The notes beneath the pieces were generated by a model, which worked only from the letters and a program-made list of their open reading frames with translations, ran no database searches and was not told the DNA's origin. A stretch of DNA of 11,483 nt, from NCBI GenBank assembly GCA_937919295.1, contig CALFRX010000311.1, positions 1-11,483 of the forward strand. Direction: 5' to 3'. Made by a program: the position numbers and the translations under genes. Positions 5,851-11,483 of this stretch are shown here, piece by piece. The stretch comes from an uncultured Peptococcaceae bacterium (GTDB lineage: Bacteria > Bacillota > Dehalobacteriia > UBA7702). Every line of letters begins with the position of its first letter. Positions within the stretch are counted from its first letter, which is position 1.

Positions 5851-7440
5851 ATGAAGAAAAAACTGCGCGGTATTTTAACGTTTCTCTGTACGATTTCTTT
5901 TCTTTTTATCTTTTCCTGCGGGGTTTTGGCCGTAGAAACAGAACACTACGCCAACGAGGAAGGCGATGACGGCATCAGCTATACCGCTCCCCTGACCGTT
6001 ACGCCGTACAATATGACGACTTCCGCGGCAAAGGACGGATACCTGATCGTTGTCCTTGATCCGGGACACGGCGGCAGCGAATCAGGAACGTATACCGTTG
6101 CCTCCGGCTCCACTCGTTTATATGAACAATACTATAATCTTAAGGTCGCGCAATACTGCAAAGCCTATCTGGAACAGTATTACGGCGGAAAAGTCACCGT
6201 ATTTTTGACCCGCACCGGCGATACGGTCTTAAGTCGGCCGGAACGCGCTCAAATTGCCGCCGGTTACGGCGCGGACCTGATGCTGAGCATTCATTTTAAC
6301 GGCAGCAGCAATTCCAGCGCAAACGGCGGTGAAGTCTACGTCTCCTGTTTGGAGGAATATGCTTTGACCGGACTCAGCAGCCAAATCGTCAATAACTTAG
6401 GTAATTTGGGCATTAAAAAGCGCGGCGTCTTTACAAGAGATTCCGAAGACGGCACCCGTTGGACCGACGGGATCCGCCTCGCCGATTATTACGGCATCAT
6501 TAAATATCCGGCCTATTACGAAATCCCCTCCTGCATCATTGAGCATTGCTTTTTAACAAATTCTTCGGATTACGCCTTCGCCGATTCGGATGATGATCAG
6601 AAAAAACTTGGTGAAGCCGACGCCAAAGCCATCGCTACTTATTTCAATTTAGGCAGCGAATCTCCTACGACAATAAAAAATACCAAAGACACTGCGAAAA
6701 ATCAGTTGACCACATACTACAATTCTCTGAACCTCACCGACTACTCCACTACCTATCAAACGAAGATCAAAACCCTTTATCAGGACTCCCTGAATCGGAT
6801 CGAAATTGCCACCGGCACCGGTAAAATCAACCTAACCTTAAACCGAACGCTGAAAACCATTAAAAACTACCCCTGTTCCATCCTGGGTTTTAACGACGTG
6901 AAGCGTAGCGACTGGTTCTGCAACGCCGTCATTTACAGTGTGGAAAACAAGCTCTTTAACGGCACTTCCGCCACGACCTTCTCCCCCAACGTCTCCATTA
7001 CCCGGGGTCAGTTTATCACCATCATCGGCAGGAACAGCGGCATTGACGGCACGACACCGGCCACGACGGGCTTCGGCGACGTTAGCGCCAACTTCTATTA
7101 CGCGCCGTACATTGCCTGGGCCGCCAATAATGATATCGTCAAGGGTATGACCGCCACAACCTTCGCCCCGGACGCGGCCATCAGCAGAGAAGATCTGGTG
7201 ACCATACTTTACCGCTATGCCGAAGCGAAAAACATCACCGTCAGCGGCGCCACCGGGAAAACCATCGCCGACTTCAGCGACGGCGGCAACGTGGACAGCT
7301 GGGCCACCGAAGCCATGAATTGGGCCGTGGAGCATGGCATCATCAACGGTGACGAACAGGGCAAACTCAATCCCCGTTCTTACACCATTAGAGCGGAAGC
7401 TGCGAAAATCATGATGGTATTCAAACAACAAAGCAGCTAA
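5851..7440 (+). CDS. Secreted N-acetylmuramoyl-L-alanine amidase with three SLH domains
   Basis: Zinc-dependent peptidoglycan hydrolase that cuts the bond between N-acetylmuramic acid and L-alanine. The protein has 529 residues. Residues 1-27 form a signal peptide (KKK, a hydrophobic stretch, then GVLA). Residues about 64-267 are an Amidase_3 domain with all zinc and catalytic residues: H73 (DPGHGG), E92 (LYEQYYNL), H148 (SIHFN) and E231 (IIEHCFLTN). A helical linker at about 270-340 leads to three S-layer homology domains at about 345-395, 407-460 and 473-526, which attach the enzyme to pyruvylated wall polymer. The start at 5851 follows AAAAGGAG at a rather long spacing of 13 bases; no better in-frame start exists. 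It is monocistronic, closed by the terminator at 7461-7497. The long structured leader suggests post-transcriptional control. Confidence 0.93.
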   Translation: MKKKLRGILTFLCTISFLFIFSCGVLAVETEHYANEEGDDGISYTAPLTVTPYNMTTSAAKDGYLIVVLDPGHGGSESGTYTVASGSTRLYEQYYNLKVAQYCKAYLEQYYGGKVTVFLTRTGDTVLSRPERAQIAAGYGADLMLSIHFNGSSNSSANGGEVYVSCLEEYALTGLSSQIVNNLGNLGIKKRGVFTRDSEDGTRWTDGIRLADYYGIIKYPAYYEIPSCIIEHCFLTNSSDYAFADSDDDQKKLGEADAKAIATYFNLGSESPTTIKNTKDTAKNQLTTYYNSLNLTDYSTTYQTKIKTLYQDSLNRIEIATGTGKINLTLNRTLKTIKNYPCSILGFNDVKRSDWFCNAVIYSVENKLFNGTSATTFSPNVSITRGQFITIIGRNSGIDGTTPATTGFGDVSANFYYAPYIAWAANNDIVKGMTATTFAPDAAISREDLVTILYRYAEAKNITVSGATGKTIADFSDGGNVDSWATEAMNWAVEHGIINGDEQGKLNPRSYTIRAEAAKIMMVFKQQSS

Positions 7441-7460
7441 CGAATTTTAACTGAAAAGTT

Positions 7461-7497
7461 GAGCTTGATTTGAGAAATCTCAAATCAAGCTCTTTTT
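7461..7497 (+). terminator. Intrinsic terminator of the amidase gene
   Basis: A perfect 14-base stem (7461-7474 with 7479-7492), loop AAAT, followed by five T residues. It begins 20 bases after the amidase stop and insulates the sigG operon from it. Confidence 0.93.
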
Positions 7498-7524
7498 ATT
7501 GCCAAAAATTCCCCTTTTTCAACA

Positions 7525-7554
7525 GCATAACATCAGGAAATTCGAACCATATTA
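7525..7554 (+). promoter_or_regulatory. Forespore-type promoter (sigma-G, possibly also sigma-F) of sigG
   Basis: GCATA at 7525-7529 and CATATTA at 7548-7554 are separated by 18 bases, which matches the published sigma-G pattern (G-M-ATR, 18, CATnHTA). The same bases partly fit sigma-F (wGCATA, 15, GGnnAnAnTR), except that the two G residues are replaced by A. This suits a gene first switched on by sigma-F and then autoregulated by sigma-G, as known for B. subtilis spoIIIG. The start codon lies 31 bases downstream. Confidence 0.6.
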
Positions 7555-7584
7555 GATACAGAGTTTTGAATGGGGGGAAACAAC

Positions 7585-8358
7585 ATGGTCAATCGTAAAG
7601 TAGAAATTTGCGGCGTTGATACGTCGAAGTTACCCGTTTTAAGCAATACAGTTATGCGCGAGCTCTTTGAAAAAATGCAGCACGGAGACGCTTATGCCCG
7701 CGAAAAGATCATCAGCGGCAATCTGCGTCTCGTCCTCAGCGTAATCCAGCGTTTCTCTAATCGTGGGGAAAATCCCGACGATCTTTTTCAAGTGGGTTGC
7801 ATCGGTCTGATCAAAGCCGCGGATAATTTTGATCTATCCCAAAACGTGCGTTTTTCCACCTACGCCGTGCCGATGATCATCGGCGAGGTTCGGCGCTATT
7901 TGCGGGACAATAACTCCCTGCGCGTCAGCCGTTCCCTAAGGGATATCGCCTACAAGGCGCTGCAAGCCAAAGAAAGATTCATCAACGAACACGCCAGGGA
8001 ACCGAAAATCGCCGAAATTGCCAAAATGCTGGAACTGTCGGAGGAAACCGTCACCTTCGCCATGGACTCGATTCAGGATCCGATTTCCCTGTACGAGCCA
8101 CTTTACCACGATGGCGGCGATCCCTTGCTGGTCATGGATCAAATCGGCGACGATAAGACCAGCGACGCTCTTTGGCTGGAGAAAGTCGCCATCAGCGAGG
8201 CGATGAAAAAAATCGCCCCCAGGGAAAAGAAGATCATCAATATGCGTTTCTTTCAGGGCAGGACACAGATGGAAGTCGCCTCGGAAATCGGTATTTCCCA
8301 GGCTCAGGTTTCGCGGTTGGAGAAAAATGCCCTGATGAATCTCAGAAAGTACGTTTGA
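7585..8358 (+). CDS. sigG: RNA polymerase sporulation sigma factor SigG
   Basis: Forespore-specific sigma factor that directs late gene expression in the engulfed forespore. The protein has 257 residues (about 260 in B. subtilis). The N-terminal signature KVEICGVDTSKLPVL at residues 5-19 is specific to SigG and separates it from SigF. Region 2 spans about 45-115 (RLVLSVIQRF, DLFQVGCIGLIKA, FSTYAVPMIIGEVRRYLRD), region 3 about 117-170, and region 4 about 200-255 with the helix-turn-helix TQMEVASEIGISQAQVSRLEK. The ATG at 7585 follows a GGGGGG run at eight-base spacing and gives the usual SigG N-terminus; the in-frame ATG at 7570 has no good site. S44 stands where B. subtilis SigG has N45, a residue linked to the anti-sigma factor CsfB. 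spoIIR follows nine bases downstream. Confidence 0.95.
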   Translation: MVNRKVEICGVDTSKLPVLSNTVMRELFEKMQHGDAYAREKIISGNLRLVLSVIQRFSNRGENPDDLFQVGCIGLIKAADNFDLSQNVRFSTYAVPMIIGEVRRYLRDNNSLRVSRSLRDIAYKALQAKERFINEHAREPKIAEIAKMLELSEETVTFAMDSIQDPISLYEPLYHDGGDPLLVMDQIGDDKTSDALWLEKVAISEAMKKIAPREKKIINMRFFQGRTQMEVASEIGISQAQVSRLEKNALMNLRKYV

Positions 8359-8367
8359 GGGGATTTC

Positions 8368-8964
8368 ATGAATACGAAAAGGAAAATACTTGTTCTGCTG
8401 TTACTATGCGTTGTTTTGACTGTGGTATGCGCCGCGACAATGAACAGAACCAGGGTTAAGGACGATTCCTTGATCCGTTTCCATGTGATCGCCAACAGCG
8501 ACAGCGTTTGCGATCAAACGGTGAAATTAAAAGTACGCGACGCTGTCCTCGATCAAGTCAATGCTGCCCTAACCGAGGCAGCGTCAAAAGAGGAAGCGGA
8601 GGCGATTTTACGGGAAGAAAGCGATGCGATCATCGACACAGCCAATGAGGTGCTTTGCGCCGAGGGGTTCTCCTATACGGCCACGGCAAAGCTGGGGACA
8701 AGTGTTTTCCCGACCAAAACCTATGGCAACATCACCCTTCCCGCCGGGAAATACAATGCCTACCGCATTATCTTGGGAGAGGGTAAAGGGAAAAACTGGT
8801 GGTGCGTTTTGTATCCGCCCCTCTGTTTTGTCGATATTACCGATGACGTTTCCGTTGCCGTCACCCGTGACGAAACCGGCGGTGAAACACCGGATATCGT
8901 CCCCGCCGCCGGACAGCCTTACGAAATTAAATTCAAATCGAAACTGCTGGAGTTTTTCGACTGA
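8368..8964 (+). CDS. spoIIR: Stage II sporulation protein R
   Basis: SpoIIR is the signalling protein secreted from the forespore that triggers SpoIIGA to process pro-sigma-E in the mother cell. The protein has 198 residues. Residues 7-24 are a hydrophobic signal or anchor segment after KRK. The family signatures LIRFHVIANSDS (35-46) with VKLKVRDAVL (52-61), and GEGKGKNWWCVLYPPLCFVD (137-156), are both complete. The start follows GAGGGG and lies nine bases after the sigG stop, so the two genes should form one operon under the forespore promoter at 7525-7554. In B. subtilis spoIIR is a separate sigma-F-controlled gene, so linkage to sigG is a notable difference. It ends just before a two-way terminator. 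Confidence 0.95.
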   Translation: MNTKRKILVLLLLCVVLTVVCAATMNRTRVKDDSLIRFHVIANSDSVCDQTVKLKVRDAVLDQVNAALTEAASKEEAEAILREESDAIIDTANEVLCAEGFSYTATAKLGTSVFPTKTYGNITLPAGKYNAYRIILGEGKGKNWWCVLYPPLCFVDITDDVSVAVTRDETGGETPDIVPAAGQPYEIKFKSKLLEFFD

Positions 8965-8968
8965 TGAA

Positions 8969-9004
8969 AAAGCCGCGTTTGGAAGAGCATCCAAACGCGG
9001 CTTT
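8969..9004. terminator. Bidirectional terminator between spoIIR and the symporter gene
   Basis: A perfect 14-base stem (8969-8982 with 8991-9004) carries a GCCGCGTTTGG core and an eight-base loop. T-rich sequence follows on the plus side (TTTATTTTG), and five T residues follow on the minus side, so it can end both convergent transcripts. Confidence 0.9.
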
Positions 9005-9029
9005 ATTTTGTATCTTTTTATTGCTGAAT

Positions 9030-10496
9030 TTAAGCTGCCTTTTTGGCCATCTTTCTTTCTTTGGCCGCTTTCTTTTCCGGAATCAAGTAATTATACTGGA
9101 AGTCCTCGGTTTCTTTGGCGATGGTATTGCTCATCAGGATCAAGGCAATCAAGTTGGGGATCGCCATCAAAGCGTTGAAGACATCCGAGATATTCCAGGC
9201 AAGTTCCAAAGAAACCATGGAGCCGACAAAGGGCAACAAGGAGAAAATAAGGCGGTAGGTAACATTCAGTTTGGTACCGCCAGCGAGGTATTCCAAACAT
9301 TTTTCCCCGTAGTAGGACCAACCTAATATCGTGGAAAAAGCGAAGAGGAATACGGCAAGGGCCACAAACCAGGAACCAAAAATCCCAAAGGTAGTGGAAA
9401 ACGCGGCAGAGGTCAGATCTGACCCTGTCAACGACGTGTAAACGCCAGTAACGGGATCATAGAGCACACCGGAACAGGCAATGACGAGACCGGTCAGGGA
9501 GCAGATGATGATCGTATCAATGAAGGTACCGGTCATATTGACATAACCCTGACGGGCGGGATGATCAGTCTGCGCCGCTGCGGCGGCAATAGGCGCGGAA
9601 CCTAAGCCCGCTTCATTGGAGAAGACGCCCCGGGCAACCCCTTTTTGAATCGCTGTGGCAATGACGTTACCGAGAACACCGCCCATGACACACTGGGGCG
9701 CGAAAGCGCCGACGAAAATATTATATAAGCCCATTGGCAGTTGTTCAATGTTTATGCCAATGAAAATAATCGAAAAGACGAAATAGAAAGCAGCCATAAA
9801 GGGTACGATTTTGCCGGAAACAGCACCAATCTTTTTGATGCCGCCAAGGATGACGATAAGGCAAAAGACCACAAGAATAATGCCGGTAAGCCAGAAAGGA
9901 ACACCAAAAGCGTTGTTCATGGCGCTGGCAACGGTGTTGCTTTGGGTCATGTTGCCAATGCCGAAGGAAGCGACTACGGCAAAGAAGGCAAAGAAGAAGC
10001 CTAAAATTTTACCAAGGGTTTTGTTTTTCAAACCATCTCTCAAGGCAAACATGGTACCACCGGCCATTTCGCCTTTGTCGTTTACCGTACGGTATTTCAC
10101 GGCCAAGGTGCTTTCCGCGTATTTCGTGGAAAGACCGACGATGGCGGTGAGCCACATCCAAAGCAGCGCCCCAGGACCACCGGCGGCGATGGCCGTGGCA
10201 ACCCCTGCGATATTACCCACACCGACTGTGGCGGAAAGCGCCGTCATCAGAGATTGGAAAGGAGAAATATCACCTGATTTGGTCTCGTCTTTCTTTGCGA
10301 AGATCGATTTTAAAGCATAGCCGAGATTTCTCCACGGTCTGAATTTTAACCGTACCGTCAAAAACACACCGGTACCGACGATGAGAATCAGCATCAAAGG
10401 TCCCCAGACCACATTGTCCAACCAGCTTACAAATGCTGCAAAGGAATCAATGTTCACAAAATCCGCAAGGTCAAACATCGAGTTCAAAAATCCCAT
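9030..10496 (-). CDS. Sodium:alanine/glycine symporter, AGCS family
   Basis: Inner-membrane amino-acid:cation symporter of the AGCS (AlsT/DagA) family, importing alanine and/or glycine with Na+ or H+. The protein has 488 residues with about ten to eleven hydrophobic segments. Family motifs are complete: LSATVGVGNIAG (88-98) with GGPGALLWMW (106-115), GNMTQSN (181-187), VFSNEAGLGSAPIAAAA (291-307) and FAFSTILGWSYYGEKCLEYL (385-404). The C-terminus is a lysine- and alanine-rich tail. The start at 10496 is chosen because GAGGTGG lies five bases upstream; an in-frame ATG at 10541 has none and would fall within the leader terminator. The upstream glycine riboswitch indicates that glycine is a substrate or a signal. 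Single gene, converging with spoIIR. Confidence 0.95.
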   Translation of the reverse strand: MGFLNSMFDLADFVNIDSFAAFVSWLDNVVWGPLMLILIVGTGVFLTVRLKFRPWRNLGYALKSIFAKKDETKSGDISPFQSLMTALSATVGVGNIAGVATAIAAGGPGALLWMWLTAIVGLSTKYAESTLAVKYRTVNDKGEMAGGTMFALRDGLKNKTLGKILGFFFAFFAVVASFGIGNMTQSNTVASAMNNAFGVPFWLTGIILVVFCLIVILGGIKKIGAVSGKIVPFMAAFYFVFSIIFIGINIEQLPMGLYNIFVGAFAPQCVMGGVLGNVIATAIQKGVARGVFSNEAGLGSAPIAAAAAQTDHPARQGYVNMTGTFIDTIIICSLTGLVIACSGVLYDPVTGVYTSLTGSDLTSAAFSTTFGIFGSWFVALAVFLFAFSTILGWSYYGEKCLEYLAGGTKLNVTYRLIFSLLPFVGSMVSLELAWNISDVFNALMAIPNLIALILMSNTIAKETEDFQYNYLIPEKKAAKERKMAKKAA

Positions 10497-10543
10497 ATTT
10501 TCCACCTCTAAAAATAAAATAATTCCATATTTTGAATCCATAT

Positions 10544-10575
10544 AAAAAAACGAAGTAAAAACACGTTTTACTCCG
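10544..10575 (-). terminator. Leader terminator (attenuator) of the symporter gene
   Basis: On the minus strand a ten-pair stem, including one G-U pair (10566-10575 with 10551-10560), with a five-base loop is followed by seven T residues at 10544-10550. It lies between the glycine riboswitch and the symporter start, so it is the likely expression platform. TCCTCT upstream of it can pair with the 3' strand of the second aptamer's closing stem, a possible competing fold. Confidence 0.75.
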
Positions 10576-10625
10576 GCAGGGATAAGAAACGAAGAGGATA
10601 CTTCTTTGACGCATCCTTCTTTTTT

Positions 10626-10775
10626 TCCTCTGTCCTTTCGCCTGAGAGATTAGTGGCAGCAGCCACCTTGCACCTTCGGCACCCGTTTGGGTTTCTCCAG
10701 AGTTCTATCCGTTCACAGTCTTCGTACCTGAGAGCGTTAATCCGTCGGTAAATGTAACCATTTTTTCCTGCAAAC
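10626..10775 (-). promoter_or_regulatory. Tandem glycine riboswitch
   Basis: Read on the minus strand, the promoter-distal aptamer (about 10706-10626) matches the glycine consensus well: ACTCTGGAGA, GGGTGCCGAAGGTGCAA and CTCTCAGGCGAAAGGACAGAG. The promoter-proximal aptamer (about 10775-10711) retains ACCGACGG and GCTCTCAGGTACGAAGACTG but is less canonical, with an A-rich strand replacing the usual GGAGAG. Two aptamers followed by one terminator is the classic cooperative layout. Glycine riboswitches on AGCS symporters have been reported to switch expression off when glycine is present, which fits the terminator downstream; the direction here is inferred. Confidence 0.88.
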
Positions 10776-10809
10776 TTCGTATAGACATATGAAATTCAAA
10801 TACCCATTA

Positions 10810-10837
10810 AGTATATCATAGAATTTTCACAATTCAA
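10810..10837 (-). promoter_or_regulatory. Sigma-A promoter of the riboswitch-symporter transcript
   Basis: On the minus strand TTGAAT (10837-10832) and TATACT (10815-10810) are separated by 16 bases, with TG one base before the -10 (extended -10). Transcription would start about 30 bases upstream of the first aptamer. Confidence 0.65.
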
Positions 10838-10886
10838 TATGATTCTCTCTACTTCCTATGATTTTTTATATTTTTATATGATTTTC
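10838..10886 (+). repeat. Three spaced TATGATT repeats in the divergent promoter region
   Basis: TATGATTCTC, TATGATTTTT and TATGATTTTC start at 10838, 10857 and 10877, that is, at intervals of 19 and 20 bases (about two helical turns). They lie between the symporter promoter and the promoter of the DUF6483-like gene. They could be operator half-sites on one face of the helix, or chance in AT-rich DNA. Confidence 0.4.
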
Positions 10887-10895
10887 CGGTTTCTA

Positions 10896-10904
10896 TGTTA
10901 TAAT
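10896..10904 (+). promoter_or_regulatory. Extended -10 promoter of the DUF6483-like gene
   Basis: TGTTATAAT contains a perfect TATAAT at 10899-10904 with TG at the extended -10 position. No good -35 is seen. The start codon lies 26 bases downstream. Confidence 0.6.
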
Positions 10905-10929
10905 AACAGAAAAAGAAGGGAGTTTTACG

Positions 10930-11325
10930 ATGGATCCGAGCCAAGACTGGTTACTGCGCATGATCTATGATCTTGCCTCCGGCATGAGGGCAGGCAGCGA
11001 ACGCGGCACCCGCACGGAAATTCCCCGCCCCACCAATTCCGTTTCCGACGATGATATGCTGCCGGAAATATTACAGGAAATGATCGCTGCGGGCAAACTC
11101 GACGAAGCGGAGAACCTGCTCTTTCGCTGTGTCGAAAACTACCCCCTGGCGGAAAACTACATCATCGGTCTGGATTTTTACGAATCCCTAACCTTGCTTC
11201 ACCCAGAGGAATTGACCAGTGCCGGTTGGTCCAGAGAAGAAATCAAAGAGGGCCTTAACGATCTTCACCAACTGATCTATCACGAACCTCTCGATTTTAC
11301 GGAGAAAGAAAAGACCTGGCAGTAA
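10930..11325 (+). CDS. Small uncharacterised protein, DUF6483-like
   Basis: The protein has 131 residues, no signal peptide and no membrane segment, so it is probably cytoplasmic. The N-terminal QDWLLRMIYDLASGM and the middle segment MLPEILQEMIAAGKLDEAENLLFRCVE recall, from memory, the DUF6483 family of Bacillota proteins, whose function is unknown. The middle part (about residues 44-85) looks like helical, TPR-like packing, and the rest is also mostly helical and acidic. The ATG at 10930 follows AAGGGAG at seven-base spacing and a good extended -10 promoter. It is a single gene facing away from the symporter. The family assignment is tentative and no function should be inferred. Confidence 0.72.
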   Translation: MDPSQDWLLRMIYDLASGMRAGSERGTRTEIPRPTNSVSDDDMLPEILQEMIAAGKLDEAENLLFRCVENYPLAENYIIGLDFYESLTLLHPEELTSAGWSREEIKEGLNDLHQLIYHEPLDFTEKEKTWQ

Positions 11326-11353
11326 ACGAACCAGGGAAGAAAAAAACAAAAAC

Positions 11354-11400
11354 GGGCGTCTTTTTGCTACAAGTAATGCGCTTATAACAAGAAGACGCCC
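11354..11400 (-). terminator. Terminator of the P-type ATPase gene (possibly two-way)
   Basis: A nine-base GC-rich stem GGGCGTCTT/AAGACGCCC (11354-11362 with 11392-11400), with further pairing inside and a loop of about 21 bases. On the minus strand it is followed by a T-rich tract (GTTTTTGTTTTTTT), so it mainly ends the minus-strand gene at the right edge. The plus side has only a weak T tract. Confidence 0.75.
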
Positions 11401-11414
11401 ACTGCTGTTTTCGG

Positions 11415-11483
11415 TTATTTCAGTTTAAACAAATTGAGCCGCAAGGCGTTCATCACCACACTGATTGACGAAAAGGACATGGC
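11415..11483 (-). CDS. Heavy-metal P-type ATPase, C-terminal end only
   Basis: Only the last 22 codons and the stop are in the window. They read AMSFSSISVVMNALRLNLFK followed by LK. The SS-I/V-SVV-NALRL pattern is the hallmark end of the last membrane helix in copper- and zinc-transporting P1B-type ATPases (CopA/ZntA/CadA). The metal cannot be told from this fragment. It is followed by a terminator. Confidence 0.8.
   Translation of the reverse strand, partial: AMSFSSISVVMNALRLNLFKLK

Noticed and set aside
5664..5852. A 62-codon minus-strand open frame between the small gene and the amidase
   Set aside because: No ribosome binding site, it lies antisense to the amidase leader, and its sequence shows no recognisable protein pattern; it is better explained by the paired RNA structure.
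6838..7431. Long 197-codon minus-strand open frame across the SLH domains
   Set aside because: It is a shadow of the GC-rich, codon-biased SLH region of the amidase; it has no ribosome binding site and a low-complexity Gly/Val/Ala composition.
8964..9326. Plus-strand 120-codon open frame after spoIIR
   Set aside because: It begins inside the two-way terminator and runs antisense to the well-supported symporter gene.
1..11483. CRISPR repeat array or a tracr-like RNA inside the window
   Set aside because: No copies of the V-A repeat end (TTTCTAC...GTAGAT hairpin) and no regularly spaced repeats of 25-40 bases were seen on either strand. Cas12a does not need a tracrRNA.

Overview
The window looks like chromosomal DNA of an anaerobic, endospore-forming member of the Bacillota (Clostridia or Negativicutes type). 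The reasons are a forespore sigma factor (sigG) with spoIIR, a secreted cell-wall amidase carrying three SLH domains, a glycine riboswitch on an AGCS symporter, and strong AGGAGG-type ribosome binding sites. The genus cannot be fixed from the sequence.

Layout. Positions 1-4951 on the minus strand hold a type V-A CRISPR-Cas operon in the order cas12a, cas4, cas1. cas1 runs off the left edge, and cas2 and the repeat array, if present, would lie beyond it; no V-A repeat is visible inside the window. Next is a short intergenic segment (4952-5165) with a tandem repeat, an inverted repeat, and a strong terminator pointing away from the cas operon that has no visible gene to terminate. A small unrecognised gene (5166-5471, minus) follows. 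A long, apparently highly structured leader (about 5645-5850) then precedes the SLH amidase (5851-7440, plus). After its terminator comes a putative sporulation operon, sigG-spoIIR (7585-8964, plus), with a promoter that fits forespore sigma factors. A two-way terminator separates it from an AGCS amino-acid:cation symporter (9030-10496, minus), whose leader contains a tandem glycine riboswitch and an intrinsic terminator. A divergent promoter region leads into a small DUF6483-like gene (10930-11325, plus). The last 23 codons of a heavy-metal P-type ATPase lie at the right edge (11415-11483, minus).

How the genes work together. Cas12a is the single effector that matures its own crRNAs and cuts target DNA; Cas4 and Cas1 belong to spacer acquisition. 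The catalytic residues that can be read in all three are intact, so the system looks functional. SigG and SpoIIR act in spore development: SpoIIR signals from forespore to mother cell and SigG runs the late forespore programme. The symporter leader suggests feedback control of uptake by glycine. The cas genes look richer in A+T than the amidase and sporulation genes, which is compatible with acquisition by horizontal transfer into an otherwise ordinary chromosomal neighbourhood.
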